DNA of 64,000 nt from Burkholderiales bacterium (GCA_947453625.1 CANGHK010000003.1:1-64000); one strand, 5' to 3'; shown: positions 1 to 11,875, counted from the first letter of the stretch. Made by a program: numbers and translations. Notes: a model not told the origin generated them from the letters alone.

Positions 1-1
1 C

Positions 2-1195
2 TTCGAGGGCAACCAGCGTCCCGACTCGGTCTTCGTCAACATCGGCCCATCGCACCCCGCCACCCACGGCACAGTGCAGATCATTGCCGAGTTGGACGGT
101 GAACGCGTGCTGCGAACCGACATCCACTGCGGCTACCTGCACCGCGGTTTCGAGAAGGAGTGCGAGGACCACACCTGGCACAACCTGATCCCATACGTGG
201 ACCGCTTGAACTATGTCTCGGCGCTGATCAACGACTTTGCCTATTGCGATGGCGTCGAGCAGTTGATGGGTGTGCAGATCACGCCTCGCTGCCGCTACCT
301 GCGCACCCTGCTGAGCGAGTACTCGCGCCTGGTCGACCACCTGACCTGCCTGGCGGCCGGGCTGATGGAGCTCGGTGCGATGACGGCGTTCCTGTACCTG
401 GTGATGGTGCGCGACTTCATGTACGAGCACCTCGCCGCGTTGACCGGCGCGCGCGTCACCTACAGCTATGGCCGCATCGGCGGTCTGGCGCGCGACCTGC
501 CCGAGGGCTGGCTGAAGCGGCTGGAAGAGATCCTCGTCCAGTACGAGGAATTCGTCGGCCGGGTGCATGGACTGGTCGACCGCAACCGCATCTTCATCGA
601 CCGGATGCGCGACGTCGGTGTCATCAGCACCGCCGACGCGCTGAGCTACGGCTACACCGGTGTGCTGCTGCGGTCCACCGGCGTGGCGCGCGACCTGCGC
701 AAGGACACCCCGTACCTGGCCTACGCCGAACTCGACTTCGAGGTTCCGGTGGGCATCAAGGGCGACAACTACGACCGTTACTTCGTGCGTATGCGCGAAA
801 TGGACGAGTCGGTCCACATGATGAGGCAGTTGGCGGAGATCCTGCAATCGCCCTCGATGTCGGGACCGATCAACGTCGACGACCGCCGCTGCAGCTTTCC
901 CGACAAGGCGCTGGTGTACTCGGAGATCGAGTCCTTGATCAACCATTTCAAGCTGGTGATGGACGGGCCCAGGGTGCCGGCCGGCGAGGTCTACTGCGCC
1001 CACGAGGCGCCCAATGGCGAACTGGGTTTCTACATGGTCAGCACGGGCTTGGGCACACCCTACAAAGTGCATGTCAGGTCGCCCAGCTTCGTGCACATGG
1101 GCGGCGTTCATCGCATGCTGGACGGCGGGCAACTGGCCGACATCGTGCCCACCTTCGGTTCGGTCAACATGATCGGCGGGGAGTGCGACCGATGA
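2..1195 (+). CDS. nuoD: NADH-quinone oxidoreductase subunit D, 5' partial
   Basis: This is the 49-kDa subunit of complex I, which with NuoB forms the quinone-reduction site in the peripheral arm. The reading frame is open from base 2, so only the extreme N-terminus lies outside the window; the GTG at 74 is internal. Near the start is the loop NIGPSHPATHG, which carries the quinone-site His. YVDRLNYVSALIND carries the Tyr that in Thermus Nqo4 contacts the quinone headgroup. The protein ends GSVNMIGGECDR, the usual NuoD terminus (family form FGEVDR). The stop codon overlaps the nuoE start (ATGA), opening a run of translational overlaps through nuoN. The family call is secure. Confidence 0.97.
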   Translation, partial: FEGNQRPDSVFVNIGPSHPATHGTVQIIAELDGERVLRTDIHCGYLHRGFEKECEDHTWHNLIPYVDRLNYVSALINDFAYCDGVEQLMGVQITPRCRYLRTLLSEYSRLVDHLTCLAAGLMELGAMTAFLYLVMVRDFMYEHLAALTGARVTYSYGRIGGLARDLPEGWLKRLEEILVQYEEFVGRVHGLVDRNRIFIDRMRDVGVISTADALSYGYTGVLLRSTGVARDLRKDTPYLAYAELDFEVPVGIKGDNYDRYFVRMREMDESVHMMRQLAEILQSPSMSGPINVDDRRCSFPDKALVYSEIESLINHFKLVMDGPRVPAGEVYCAHEAPNGELGFYMVSTGLGTPYKVHVRSPSFVHMGGVHRMLDGGQLADIVPTFGSVNMIGGECDR

Positions 1196-1659
1196 AGCAC
1201 TTGATCGCTGAGTTCGAGCTGATGCGTCGGCGTTACCCGCCGGGCAGCGAGTCGTCGCTGGTGCTACCCTGCCTGCACCGGATACAGCAAGACCGCGGCT
1301 TCGTCGCCGACAGCGACATCGCCGAGCTGACCGACTACATCGGCGTGCCACGCATCCAGATCGAGGAGGTGCTGTCGCACTACACCCAGTTCCGGCGCGC
1401 ACCTATCGGCCAGTGGCACCTGCAGGCCTGCCGCAACCTGTCGTGCTCGATGCGCGGCGCTGAAGGGGTGATAGGCCATCTCAGCCGCAAGCTTGGCATA
1501 GCGCCCGGCCAGACCACCGCCGACGGCCGCTTCACGTTGTCCACCGTCGAGTGCCTGGGCTCCTGCGGCACGGCGCCGGTGGTGATGCTCAACGAGGCCT
1601 ATCACGAGAACATGAGCCCGGCGCGGCTCGATGCACTGATCGAGGGTTTGCCGAAATGA
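1192..1659 (+). CDS. nuoE: NADH-quinone oxidoreductase subunit E
   Basis: This 155-aa 24-kDa subunit of complex I carries the N1a-type [2Fe-2S] cluster of the NADH-input module. The thioredoxin-like domain has the expected ligand pattern: Cys80 and Cys85 (CRNLSC) and Cys121 and Cys125 (CLGSC followed by GTAP). The chosen ATG at 1192 overlaps the nuoD stop by four bases and gives the normal family length of about 155-165 aa. A longer in-frame extension upstream only reads nuoD in another frame. The stop overlaps the nuoF start by four bases (ATGA). Together with NuoF and NuoG it shows that this complex I uses NADH rather than only ferredoxin as electron donor. Confidence 0.96.
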   Translation: MKHLIAEFELMRRRYPPGSESSLVLPCLHRIQQDRGFVADSDIAELTDYIGVPRIQIEEVLSHYTQFRRAPIGQWHLQACRNLSCSMRGAEGVIGHLSRKLGIAPGQTTADGRFTLSTVECLGSCGTAPVVMLNEAYHENMSPARLDALIEGLPK

Positions 1660-2966
1660 CGGGCACCAAACTGATCATGACCTTCCCGGTCACCGCCACC
1701 TCGCACCTGCTGGCCGATGTGCGGGCCCGCGGCGGCTACACCACGCTGGACAAGGTGCTGCGCACGATGCGCCCCGAAGAGGTTACCAAGGAGGTGGCGG
1801 CATCGGGCATCCTGGGCCACGGCGGCGCGGCTTTTCCCGCCGGTCGCAAATGGGGTGTCATCAAGCTCAATGACGAGCAGCCGCACTACCTGTGCGCCAA
1901 CGCCGACGAGGGCGAGCCCGGCACCTTCAAGGACCGCTGGATCCTGGAGAACGCACCGCATCTGCTGCTGGAGTCGATGCTGATCGCCGCCTACGCGCTG
2001 CAGGTTCGCCATGCCTTCGTCTACATCCGCGGCGAGTTCGACCTGCCGTACCGGCGCCTGGCCGATGCAGTCGAGGAAGCCTACGCCGCCGGCTTGTTTG
2101 GCGAACGAATTATGGGAACCGACTTCTGCTGCGACATCGTGATCTACCGCGGCGCAGGCTCCTACGTCTGCGGCGAGGCTTCGGCGCTGATCACCTCGAT
2201 CGAGGGCAAGAAAGGCTACCCACGCAACCGCCCGCCCCGCCTGACGGTGCGCGGCCTGTACCAGAAGCCTACCGTCATCAACAACGTCGAGACGCTGGCC
2301 AACGTCACCGGCATCGTGGCGCATGGCGCCGAGGCCTTCCGCAAGGTCGGCACGGCCAAGAGCCCGGGCACGCAATTGGTGTCGATCTCGGGCCACGTCG
2401 AGCGTCCCGGCGTCTACGAGGTCGAATACGGCACCCCGCTGGCCAAGTTCATCTACGGGGAATGCGGTGGCGGCTTGGGCGGCAGCAAGATCAAGTGCAT
2501 CGTGCCCGGCGGCATCTCGACCAAGGTGTTGACTGCGGAAGAGATCGAGACCGTCACCTACGACCATGTCAGCCTGTCGGCGGCCGGGTCGGGGGTGGGT
2601 TCTGGCGGCATGGTGGTGATCGGCGAAGGCAGCTGCATGGTGCGGCTGCTGCAGATCCTGCTGCGCTTCTACCACCATGAGAGTTGCGGCCAGTGCACGC
2701 CCTGCCGCGAGGGCATGGGCTGGATGCACCGCATCATCGACCGCATCGTCGCCGGCGAAGGCCGGATGGACGACATCGATCAGCTGATCCGCATTTCCAA
2801 GGCCAACGACGGTGCGACGATCTGCGGCATGGGCGACGCCGCGGGTTACGCCACGCTGGGCATCCTGGCCAAGTACCGGGACGAATTCGAGTTCTGGATC
2901 ACGAACAAGCGCTCGCGCTTCGAAGGGCGGATTGAAGTGGCAGGCGGAGTGACTGAACATGCTTGA
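1656..2966 (+). CDS. nuoF: NADH-quinone oxidoreductase subunit F
   Basis: This 436-aa 51-kDa subunit binds NADH, FMN and the N3 [4Fe-4S] cluster. The nucleotide/FMN motif reads GHGGAAFPAGRKWG (family GRGGAGFPTGxKW), followed by NADEGEPGTFKDR. The [4Fe-4S] ligands are Cys344, Cys347 and Cys350 (SCGQCTPCREG) and Cys390 (TICGMGD). The start at 1656 overlaps the nuoE stop; an in-frame ATG at 1677 is an alternative. The sequence deviates from common proteobacterial NuoF at GAGSYVCGEASALITSIEGKK, where GEETALLESLEGKK is usual, so this complex I belongs to a less common branch. The 3' end overlaps nuoG by eight bases. Confidence 0.96.
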   Translation: MTGTKLIMTFPVTATSHLLADVRARGGYTTLDKVLRTMRPEEVTKEVAASGILGHGGAAFPAGRKWGVIKLNDEQPHYLCANADEGEPGTFKDRWILENAPHLLLESMLIAAYALQVRHAFVYIRGEFDLPYRRLADAVEEAYAAGLFGERIMGTDFCCDIVIYRGAGSYVCGEASALITSIEGKKGYPRNRPPRLTVRGLYQKPTVINNVETLANVTGIVAHGAEAFRKVGTAKSPGTQLVSISGHVERPGVYEVEYGTPLAKFIYGECGGGLGGSKIKCIVPGGISTKVLTAEEIETVTYDHVSLSAAGSGVGSGGMVVIGEGSCMVRLLQILLRFYHHESCGQCTPCREGMGWMHRIIDRIVAGEGRMDDIDQLIRISKANDGATICGMGDAAGYATLGILAKYRDEFEFWITNKRSRFEGRIEVAGGVTEHA

Positions 2967-4434
2967 GTTCTTCATCAATGGCCAGCCGGTCCAGGCCGAA
3001 GACAACCAGACCGTGATGCAGGCGGCCAAGGCCAACGGCTTCTTCATCCCCTACTTCTGCTGGCATACCCACCTCTCGGTGCCGGGCAACTGCCGCATCT
3101 GCACGGTCGAGGTCGAAAGCGACAGCCCGGGCGGTGGCAGCGGCTGGCTCGACATCGCCTGCAACATGCCGGTCACCCGCGGCATGCGGGTGCTGACCGA
3201 TTCCGACAAGGTCAGGCTGCGCCGCAAGGAGACGCTGCAGTTCATCACGCTGAACCACCCTGTGGACTGTGGCATCTGCGACAAGGCCGGCGAATGCACG
3301 CTGCAGGACTACCACTACGAGTACAACGGCGAGCCCTCGGTATCACGCGACGCCAAGGTCACCGCGACCAAGTTCTTCCCGCTGTCCGAGCGCATCGTGC
3401 TCGACAACGAACGCTGCATCCTGTGCACGCGCTGCGTCCGCTTCACGCGCGAAATTTCCAAGACCAACGCGCTGGGCGTGCAAAGCCGCGGTGACCACTC
3501 GCTGATCCGGGCGGTGGAGGACGGCGCCTTCGAGGCCGATCCGTATTCCGACAACGTGATCGACCTTTGCCCGGTGGGCGCATTGCTGTCGCGCCAGTTC
3601 CTGCACAAGGCGCGGGTCTGGTACTTGAAGCCCACACCGTCGGTCTGCCCGGGCTGCTCGCGGGGCTGCAGCATCAATCTCTGGCACCGCAAGAGCGAGT
3701 GGAAACTGAAGAACCTGGACGCGGGCCAGAATGCCCGCATAGCCCGGGTCACCCCGCTGGAGAACCCCGCCGTCAATGGCCCGTGGATCTGCAACAAGGG
3801 GCGCGACCTGGCACAGATCTTCGAGCGCGCCCGCGCTGACCACGCGATGCAGAAAGGCCGACCGGTCGAGTTGCAGGCGGCCATCGCCCTGGCGCGCGAC
3901 TTGATTGCCGCGGCAAGGCAACCGGTCGCGCTGGTGTCGAGTTGGGGCTCGAACGAAGAGTTGACGGCCTTCAACACCGCGCTGGGCCAGCGCTTTGCCT
4001 GCCATGTCAAAGCCGACTGGCAGCCGGTGGCGGGCGAGGTCATCGCGGACGATGTGCTGATCCAGCCCGACAAGAACCCGAACCGCGCGGCGGCGATCGC
4101 GCTGTTCCCGGCGCTGCCAAAGACCGCGACCGACGCCTTCCCGCCCGACACCGATCTGGTGCTGGTGTGGGGCGAGGGCTTCAGCTTCGCCCAGCTGCCA
4201 CCCAAGGCCAAGATCATCTACCTCAACAGCTATTTGCAGCCTGAAAACGGCCACGCCGATGTGTTCCTGCCGATCAGCGTCCAGACCGAGCGCAGCGGCC
4301 ACTACACCAACTTCCAGGGCACCGTGACCGGCTTCGAGGCCTGCTTCACCTGCCAACCCGGGGTGGTGGACGCGCAGGCCTTGTTCGCCGAGCTGGCGCC
4401 TGTGGCCGTGCTGGCCCCGGGGGTGTCGTCATGA
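2959..4434 (+). CDS. nuoG: NADH-quinone oxidoreductase subunit G, short form
   Basis: This 491-aa 75-kDa-type subunit conducts electrons from NuoF towards NuoI. Visible ligands are Cys34, 45, 48 and 68 for the [2Fe-2S] cluster; His100, Cys104, Cys107 and Cys113 for N5; and Cys153, 156, 159 and 204 for a [4Fe-4S] cluster. An N7-like set follows (Cys230, Cys233, Cys237, Cys278). The C-terminal molybdopterin-oxidoreductase-like domain is reduced: typical NuoG is roughly 700-900 aa and this one stops near 490. It still ends in a recognisable fragment of that fold (VFLPISVQTERSGHYTNFQG). There is no sign of frameshift and nuoH follows with a four-base overlap, so the short form appears genuine. 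Confidence 0.94.
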   Translation: MLEFFINGQPVQAEDNQTVMQAAKANGFFIPYFCWHTHLSVPGNCRICTVEVESDSPGGGSGWLDIACNMPVTRGMRVLTDSDKVRLRRKETLQFITLNHPVDCGICDKAGECTLQDYHYEYNGEPSVSRDAKVTATKFFPLSERIVLDNERCILCTRCVRFTREISKTNALGVQSRGDHSLIRAVEDGAFEADPYSDNVIDLCPVGALLSRQFLHKARVWYLKPTPSVCPGCSRGCSINLWHRKSEWKLKNLDAGQNARIARVTPLENPAVNGPWICNKGRDLAQIFERARADHAMQKGRPVELQAAIALARDLIAAARQPVALVSSWGSNEELTAFNTALGQRFACHVKADWQPVAGEVIADDVLIQPDKNPNRAAAIALFPALPKTATDAFPPDTDLVLVWGEGFSFAQLPPKAKIIYLNSYLQPENGHADVFLPISVQTERSGHYTNFQGTVTGFEACFTCQPGVVDAQALFAELAPVAVLAPGVSS

Positions 4435-5579
4435 CCCAGGACCTCAGCGTCTCGCTGGTCTTCATCGTCTACGCGCTGGTCATGCTGATCACCTTCGGCA
4501 CGGTCCTGACCTGGGTCGAGCGCAAGCAGGCGGCGGTGATGTCGGACCGCCTGGGCGCCAACCGGGCCTACATCCGCATCCCGTACACCCAGATCAAGCT
4601 GGTCTGGATGGGCTTGTTCCACGGCATCGCCGATGGCATCAAGATGCTGATGAAGGAAGACTTCACGCCGCGCACCCATGACTGGCTTGCCTACACGGTC
4701 GCGCCCTGGGTCGTCTTCACCCCCGTGCTGCTGGTGTTCGCGGTAGTGCCCTTCGGCGGCATGGTCGACCCGGGCCGGCTGTTCCCGGCGCTGGCCGACT
4801 GGTTTGGCGGCCGCACCTACCCGATGCAGATCGCGCGCCTGGACGCCGGTTTGCTGGTCGTGTTCGCCTTCAGCGGCCTGACCATCATCGGCACGATGCT
4901 GGCGGGTTGGTCGTCGGACAACAAGTTCTCGCTGCTCGGCGGCCTGCGCGCCGGCTCGCAGATGATCTCCTACGAACTGGTGATGGGCCTGACGGTGCTC
5001 GGCCTGATCCTGGTCTACGGCACGATCGACCTGGGGGCGATGGTGCGCCAGCAGTCGGGCACGGTGCTGGGCTTCCTGCCGGCCTGGGGGCTGGTCTACC
5101 AGCCCTTCGCCGCGGTGCTGTTCATGACCGCCGCGATCGCCGAGAACAAGCGCATCCCCTTCGACCTGCCCGAGGCGGAGTCGGAACTGATCGCCGGCTA
5201 CTACACCGAGTACACCTCGATGAAGATGGGCCTGTTCATGTTCGCCGAGTTCATCGAGATCGCGATCATCGGCGCGCTGTTCACGACGATGTTCCTGGGC
5301 GGCTACAACCTGCCCTACATGAACGACGCCGGCTTCACGCTGCCCGGCGGCTACCCACTGGCGATGAGCCATGGCGCGGTGGTCGTCACGCAACTGGTGG
5401 TGTTCCTGGCCAAGGTGATGGTGGTGTGCAGCTTCCAGATCCTGGTGCGCTGGACCCTGCCCCGATTCCGCTACGACCAGGTGCTGCGTTTCGCCTGGAA
5501 GTTCATGCTGCCGCTGGCACTGGCCAACCTGTGCATCACCGCTGTGCTGGTGTGGTCTCACCAAGGGGCGCCGCTGTGA
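4431..5579 (+). CDS. nuoH: NADH-quinone oxidoreductase subunit H
   Basis: This 382-aa multi-spanning membrane subunit of complex I (ND1) forms the membrane end of the quinone chamber and the start of the proton path. Family signatures include VERKQAAVMSDRLGANRA near residue 27, the acidic loop IPFDLPEAESELIAGYYTEY, and MGLFMFAEFIEI. It is slightly longer than the usual 330-350 aa. The ATG overlaps the nuoG stop and the stop overlaps the GTG start of nuoI, so translation is probably coupled. About eight hydrophobic helices can be seen by eye. Confidence 0.97.
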   Translation: MTQDLSVSLVFIVYALVMLITFGTVLTWVERKQAAVMSDRLGANRAYIRIPYTQIKLVWMGLFHGIADGIKMLMKEDFTPRTHDWLAYTVAPWVVFTPVLLVFAVVPFGGMVDPGRLFPALADWFGGRTYPMQIARLDAGLLVVFAFSGLTIIGTMLAGWSSDNKFSLLGGLRAGSQMISYELVMGLTVLGLILVYGTIDLGAMVRQQSGTVLGFLPAWGLVYQPFAAVLFMTAAIAENKRIPFDLPEAESELIAGYYTEYTSMKMGLFMFAEFIEIAIIGALFTTMFLGGYNLPYMNDAGFTLPGGYPLAMSHGAVVVTQLVVFLAKVMVVCSFQILVRWTLPRFRYDQVLRFAWKFMLPLALANLCITAVLVWSHQGAPL

Positions 5580-6211
5580 CTGCTCCTGCCAAGTCAAGCT
5601 ACAAGAACAAGCCCCACGTGCGCAAGGTGTACTGGAACGAGCCCACGATGGGCTGGTGGGAACTTGCCTACCTGCCCGAGATCCTGCGCGGCCTGGCCAT
5701 CACCAGCCGCGTCTTCCTGCGCAACATGGGGCGCTGGATGACCGGCAAGAAGGGGGCCTTGACCACCTTCTACCCGGAGGAAACCCGCTTCGACTACGCG
5801 CCGGCCAACCGCGGCAAGCATGTGCTGACGCAGCGCCCCGACGGCAAGCCGCAGTGCATCGCCTGCAACATGTGCGCCACGGTCTGCCCGGCCAAGGTGA
5901 TCGAGATCGAGGCCGGCTTCGACCCCAGCGACGTCGCACACCCGAAGTTTCCGGTGCGCTTCGAGATCGACTACTCGCGCTGCGTGTTCTGCGGCCTGTG
6001 CGTCGAAGCCTGCCCGGAGGACGCCATCCGCATGGCCAAGGAAACACCCGGCCTGCCGGCCGAGGACAGGCACCAGATGTGGCTGACGATGGACGAGATG
6101 CTGACCTGGCAACCGCAGAGCGATGTCGCCAAGCCCTACCCGCCCTCGGGCAAGGGCGCCGCTGGCCCACGCACCGCGATTCCCCTGCACAAGGCCGGGG
6201 GCACGTCATGA
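5576..6211 (+). CDS. nuoI: NADH-quinone oxidoreductase subunit I
   Basis: This 211-aa subunit carries two [4Fe-4S] clusters (N6a and N6b) that link NuoG to NuoB. The two CxxCxxCxxxCP motifs are Cys94, 97, 100 and 104 (CIACNMCATVCP) and Cys136, 139, 142 and 146 (CVFCGLCVEACP). The GTG at 5576 is chosen because it overlaps the nuoH stop (GTGA) and no ATG occurs before the conserved N-terminus. It is longer than the common 160-180 aa form, with an N-terminal extension and a Pro/Gly-rich C-terminal tail. The stop overlaps the nuoJ start. Confidence 0.96.
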   Translation: MTAPAKSSYKNKPHVRKVYWNEPTMGWWELAYLPEILRGLAITSRVFLRNMGRWMTGKKGALTTFYPEETRFDYAPANRGKHVLTQRPDGKPQCIACNMCATVCPAKVIEIEAGFDPSDVAHPKFPVRFEIDYSRCVFCGLCVEACPEDAIRMAKETPGLPAEDRHQMWLTMDEMLTWQPQSDVAKPYPPSGKGAAGPRTAIPLHKAGGTS

Positions 6212-6735
6212 CCGGGGCACTGCTCCAAAGCCTGGACGGCCTGCTGCTGCTGTTGTTCGGCACCGGTGCGCTGGCCGCCGCGGCGCTGATGATCGTGTCA
6301 CGGCAGCCGATGCGGGTAGCGATGGCGCTGATCACCACCATGGTCTGCCTGGGCGTGGTCTACGGCCTGCTCGGCGTGCACTTCATCGCAGCCTTCCAGG
6401 TGCTGATCTATGTCGGCGCGGTAATGGTCTTCATGGTCTTCGTGATCATGCTGCTCGATGTGCGCGAGGCCACCGGACCGCGCTTTTCCAGCCTGCTGTG
6501 GCCGGGATTGATCGGTTTCGCGCTGCTGCTGGGTGCCATCGTCATCAGCATCTGGCGCACCCTGCCCGCCCCGGTGGGCAACATCGGCCAACAGGGCTAC
6601 GGCATCGCGAGCTTCTCGGCCACCTTCCTCAACCAGTACTGGCTGCATTTCGAACTCACCTCGGTGCTGCTGGTGGCCGCGGTGGTGGCGGCGCTGGCCG
6701 TCATCAAGGTCAGCCGGAGAGCGCACCATGGATAG
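6208..6735 (+). CDS. nuoJ: NADH-quinone oxidoreductase subunit J
   Basis: This 175-aa membrane subunit (ND6) has about five transmembrane helices. The family segment AAFQVLIYVGAVMVFMVFVIMLL, which contains the pi-bulge helix linked to conformational coupling, is present from about residue 62. The ATG at 6208 overlaps the nuoI stop, giving the normal length of 170-200 aa. The 3' end overlaps nuoK by eight bases. Confidence 0.95.
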   Translation: MTGALLQSLDGLLLLLFGTGALAAAALMIVSRQPMRVAMALITTMVCLGVVYGLLGVHFIAAFQVLIYVGAVMVFMVFVIMLLDVREATGPRFSSLLWPGLIGFALLLGAIVISIWRTLPAPVGNIGQQGYGIASFSATFLNQYWLHFELTSVLLVAAVVAALAVIKVSRRAHHG

Positions 6736-7030
6736 AACGCAGTTCTTGCTGGGCCTGTCGGTGGCGCTGTTTGCCATCGGCCTGCTCGGCGTGATCGTCC
6801 GGCGCAACGTGCTGGTGATGCTGATGTGCATGGAGTTGATGCTCAACGGCGTCAACCTCAGCCTGGTGACCTTCGCCCAGCAGACCGCCACCACCGCCGG
6901 CGCGGTGCTGGTCTTCCTGATCTTCGTCGTGGCCACGGCTGAAATTGCCCTGGCCATCCCCATCGTGCTGCTGCTGGTCCGCGACAAGCGCACGCTGGAC
7001 ATCGATGCCTACAGCGACCTGAAGGGTTGA
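6728..7030 (+). CDS. nuoK: NADH-quinone oxidoreductase subunit K
   Basis: This 100-aa membrane subunit (ND4L) has three transmembrane helices, with the conserved Glu of helix 2 in MLMCMELMLNGVNL. That Glu takes part in the central proton axis. The protein starts MDRTQFLLGLSVALFAIGLLGV and has exactly the usual family length of about 100 aa. It overlaps nuoJ by eight bases and sits six bases before nuoL. Confidence 0.96.
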   Translation: MDRTQFLLGLSVALFAIGLLGVIVRRNVLVMLMCMELMLNGVNLSLVTFAQQTATTAGAVLVFLIFVVATAEIALAIPIVLLLVRDKRTLDIDAYSDLKG

Positions 7031-7036
7031 CCTTCG

Positions 7037-8939
7037 ATGTCATCCATGCTCACCGTCATCGTTCTGCTCCCGCTGCTCGGCTTCGTGCTGAACGGCGTGC
7101 TCGCCACCCGCCTTGGCGAGGGTCAGGGCGGCCCCCGCGTCGGCAAACGCTTCGTCACCGTGGTGGGCTGCGCCCTGCCGCTGCTGTCCTTCGTGCTGGT
7201 GGTGAAGTCACTGCTGGATCTGAAATCCGGCGGCTACGCGCCGCTGGTCGAGACCGCCTACCGCTGGGCGTCGATTGGCAGCGCCAACTTCGAGGTCGCC
7301 TTCTACTTCGACCGCCTGACCGCGGTGATGGCGCTGATCGTCACCGGCGTCGGGTCAGTGATCCATGTCTACTCGGTCGGCTACATGGCGCACGACAAGA
7401 GTTTTGGCCGCTTCTTCGCCTACCTCAACCTGTTCCTGTTCTTCATGCTGCTGCTGGTGTTGGGCCGCTCGCTGCTGGTGCTGTTCGTCGGCTGGGAAGG
7501 CGTCGGCCTGGCCTCCTACCTGCTGATCGGCTTCTGGTTCGACGACCTGGCCAACGCCCGCGCCGGCAAGAAGGCCTTCATCACCAACCGCATCGGCGAC
7601 GCGGGTTTCCTGCTGGGCATGTTCGTGCTCTACCAGGCACTGGGCACGCTGGACATGGACCGCATCAACACCGCATTCAGCCACGGCAACGCGGCTACCC
7701 TGGTGTCGGCCAGCATGGTGGGCATCCTGCTGTTCGTCGGCGCCACCGGCAAGTCGGCGCAGATCCCCCTGCATGTCTGGCTGCCCGACGCGATGGCCGG
7801 CCCGACACCGGTCTCGGCCCTGATCCACGCCGCCACCATGGTCACGGCCGGGGTCTACCTGGTCGCGCGTATGGCGGGCGTCTACCTGCTGGCACCCGAG
7901 GCCTCGATGGTGATCGCAACCGTCGGCGTGGCCACCGCGTTTTTTGCCGCCACCGTGGCGCTGGTGCAGACCGACATCAAGAAGGTGCTGGCCTACTCGA
8001 CCGTCTCGCAGTTGGGCTTCATGTTCCTGGCGCTGGGCGTAGGTGCCTACGGCGTGGCGATCTTCCACGTCGTCACCCACGCCTTCTTCAAGGCCTGTCT
8101 GTTCCTAGGCGCGGGCAGCGTGATCCACGCGCTGGGCGGCGAGCAGGACGTGCGCAAGATGGGCGGCCTGGCGCGCAAGATCCCGGTCACCTTCATCACT
8201 TTCGCGGTGGCCACGGCGGCGATCGCCGGCATCCCGCCGCTGGCCGGGTTCTTCTCGAAGGACGAGATCCTGTGGTACGCCTTCGCCAGCACGCGGGGCG
8301 GGTCAGCGCTGCTGTGGGGTATCGCCGCAGCCACGGCGTTGATGACGGCCTTCTACATGTTCCGCCTGCTGTGGTTGACCTTCCTCGGCAAATCGCGGAT
8401 GACGCCGGAGGTCGAACACCATGCTCACGAATCCCCGTTGTCCATGACCGGCGTGCTGATGCTGCTGGCCGTGCTGTCAGCACTCGGCGGATTCATCGCG
8501 ATACCGCATTTCCTGGAGCCCCAATTGCCCTTGCCCGCCGTGCACGAATCGCTGCACCATTTCGAGACCCCGCTGCTGGTGCTGTCGGTCGTGCTGGCAG
8601 CCGCCGGCCTCGGCCTGGCCTGGTTGCTGTACGGCGGCACGTCCGGCCGTGTCGACCGACTGCAGCAATCCTTTGCCGGCCTGCACCGCTGGCTGTCGGG
8701 CAAGTACTTCATCGACGAGTTGTACGAGCGGGTGATCAACCAACCGCTGGTCTGGATCTCCGACCGGGTCTTCCTGCGGTTGGGCGACCGCATCCTGCTC
8801 GACGGCACCCTCAACGGGATGGCGGCAATCGGACGCTTTGGCGGCGGCTTGCTGGGCCGCCTGCAGACCGGCAGCCTGCAGTGGTATGCCTTGTTCGTGC
8901 TGAGCGGTATCGTCGGCGCCGTGCTCTGGAGCTGGCGCC

Positions 8940-8947
<8 letters not shown>
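7037..8947 (+). CDS. nuoL: NADH-quinone oxidoreductase subunit L
   Basis: This 636-aa distal antiporter-like subunit (ND5) pumps protons and carries the long lateral helix at its C-terminal end. Family signatures are LFVGWEGVGLASYLLIGFW, the helix 5-7 segment with the conserved Glu, IPLHVWLPDAMAGPTPVSAL with its HxxxxD motif, and VQTDIKKVLAYSTVSQLG. The length is close to the family norm (about 610-670 aa). The ATG at 7037 lies just after the nuoK stop. The 3' end overlaps nuoM by eight bases. Confidence 0.97.
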
Positions 8948-10486
<1,539 letters not shown>

Positions 10487-10490
<4 letters not shown>

Positions 10491-11875
10491 TCAGCCACGC
10501 CGTGTTGACCGCGATGATGCCCGAGCATCTGCTGCTGCTGGGCATCGTGCTGTTGATCGCCATCGAGATCGCCGGCCACTGGCAGCGTGCCGCGCTGGCA
10601 GTGGCGCTGGTCTGTGTCGGCGCGGCGGCGCTGACTGCGCTCAACCTGTCGCTGTCGGGCTACTCGACAGCGCCCTTCGCCGGGCAGTTCTCGGTCGACC
10701 CTGCCACGCTGCTGGCCAAGGCGATGGTGCTGGCGCTGGCGCTGCCGGTGCTGCTGATGTCGCGTAACGATTTCTCGGATGGCGAGTTCCCTATCCTGCT
10801 GCTGTCTTCGCTCTACGGCGCCTGCCTGATGCAGTCGGCCGACAGTTTCCTGACGCTGTTCCTCGGGCTGGAGATCATGTCGCTGCCAGTCTATGTGCTG
10901 GTGCTGCTGGCCTACCGCCGGCCGCAAAGTGCCGAAGCCGCGCTCAAATACCTGGTGCTGGGCGGAGTGGCCTCGGCCATGCTGCTGATGGGGGCGTCGC
11001 TGCTGTATGGCGGCACCGGATCGCTAGCGCTGTCGGCGTTCTCGAAGGCGCTGGCCGCACCCGACAACATGGCGCGCGCGGCCGTCGTGCTGGTGATCCT
11101 GGCGTTCTTCCTGAAAGCCGCGATCGTGCCCTTCCATGCCTGGGCGCCCGATGCCTACGAAGGCGCCAGCGTGCCGGTGACGGCCTACATGGCGACGATC
11201 GTCAAGGCCGCGGTGTTGCTGACGGCGGTGCGGCTGTTCGGCCAGGCGGTGCTGGCCTCGCCGATGCTGGAGTTGCTGGCTGTGTTGCCGCTGGCCTCCA
11301 TCGTCTGGGGCAACCTGGCCGCCATGAAGCAGCTCAGCCTGCGCCGCTTGATCGCCTACAGTTCGATCGCTCATGCGGGCTACCTGTTCTACGCCTTGCT
11401 GGGTGCTGCGGAAGGCCGGTTGCAGGCCGTCACCTTCTATGTGCTGGCCTACGCGCTGATGAACCTGCTGGCCTTCGCCTCATTGCCGGCGTCGGATGAC
11501 GACAGCCTGCGCGACCGCCTGGACAAGCTGAAGGGCTTGTTCCACCGCTCACCCTTCGCAGCGCTCATGATAGGCATCGCGATGCTGTCTCTGGCCGGTC
11601 TGCCGCCCTTCCCCGGCTTCGTCGCGAAGTTCATGATCTTCCGCAACGTGATGGCCGCGGGTCATACGACTTACGCGGTGCTCGGCCTGGTCGGCAGCTA
11701 CCTCGGGATCTACTTCTACCTGCGAGTGATACAACTGATGTTCATGAGCCCGGACGCCGCAGCGGCGCCGGCGGGCAAGTCATCCCGCGGCTTGGCGATG
11801 GGTGCCAGCCTGGCCTGTCTGGTGGCTGCGTTGCTGGTGGCGGTTTTCCCTGGCTGGATGATGGCCCGTCTCTGA
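10487..11875 (+). CDS. nuoN: NADH-quinone oxidoreductase subunit N
   Basis: This 462-aa antiporter-like subunit (ND2) is the last gene of the complex I operon. The signature blocks are FLGLEIMSLPVYVLVLLAY with the conserved Glu, IVPFHAWAPDAYEGASVPVTA, and MKQLSLRRLIAYSSIAHAGY. The length fits the family (about 480 aa). It ends at 11875 and is convergent with the small minus-strand gene at 11950, with a GC-rich hairpin between them. Confidence 0.97.

Noticed and set aside
4302-5597. Minus-strand 431-codon frame opposite nuoH
   Set aside because: Gln/His/Arg-rich antisense shadow; NuoH on the plus strand has clear family motifs.
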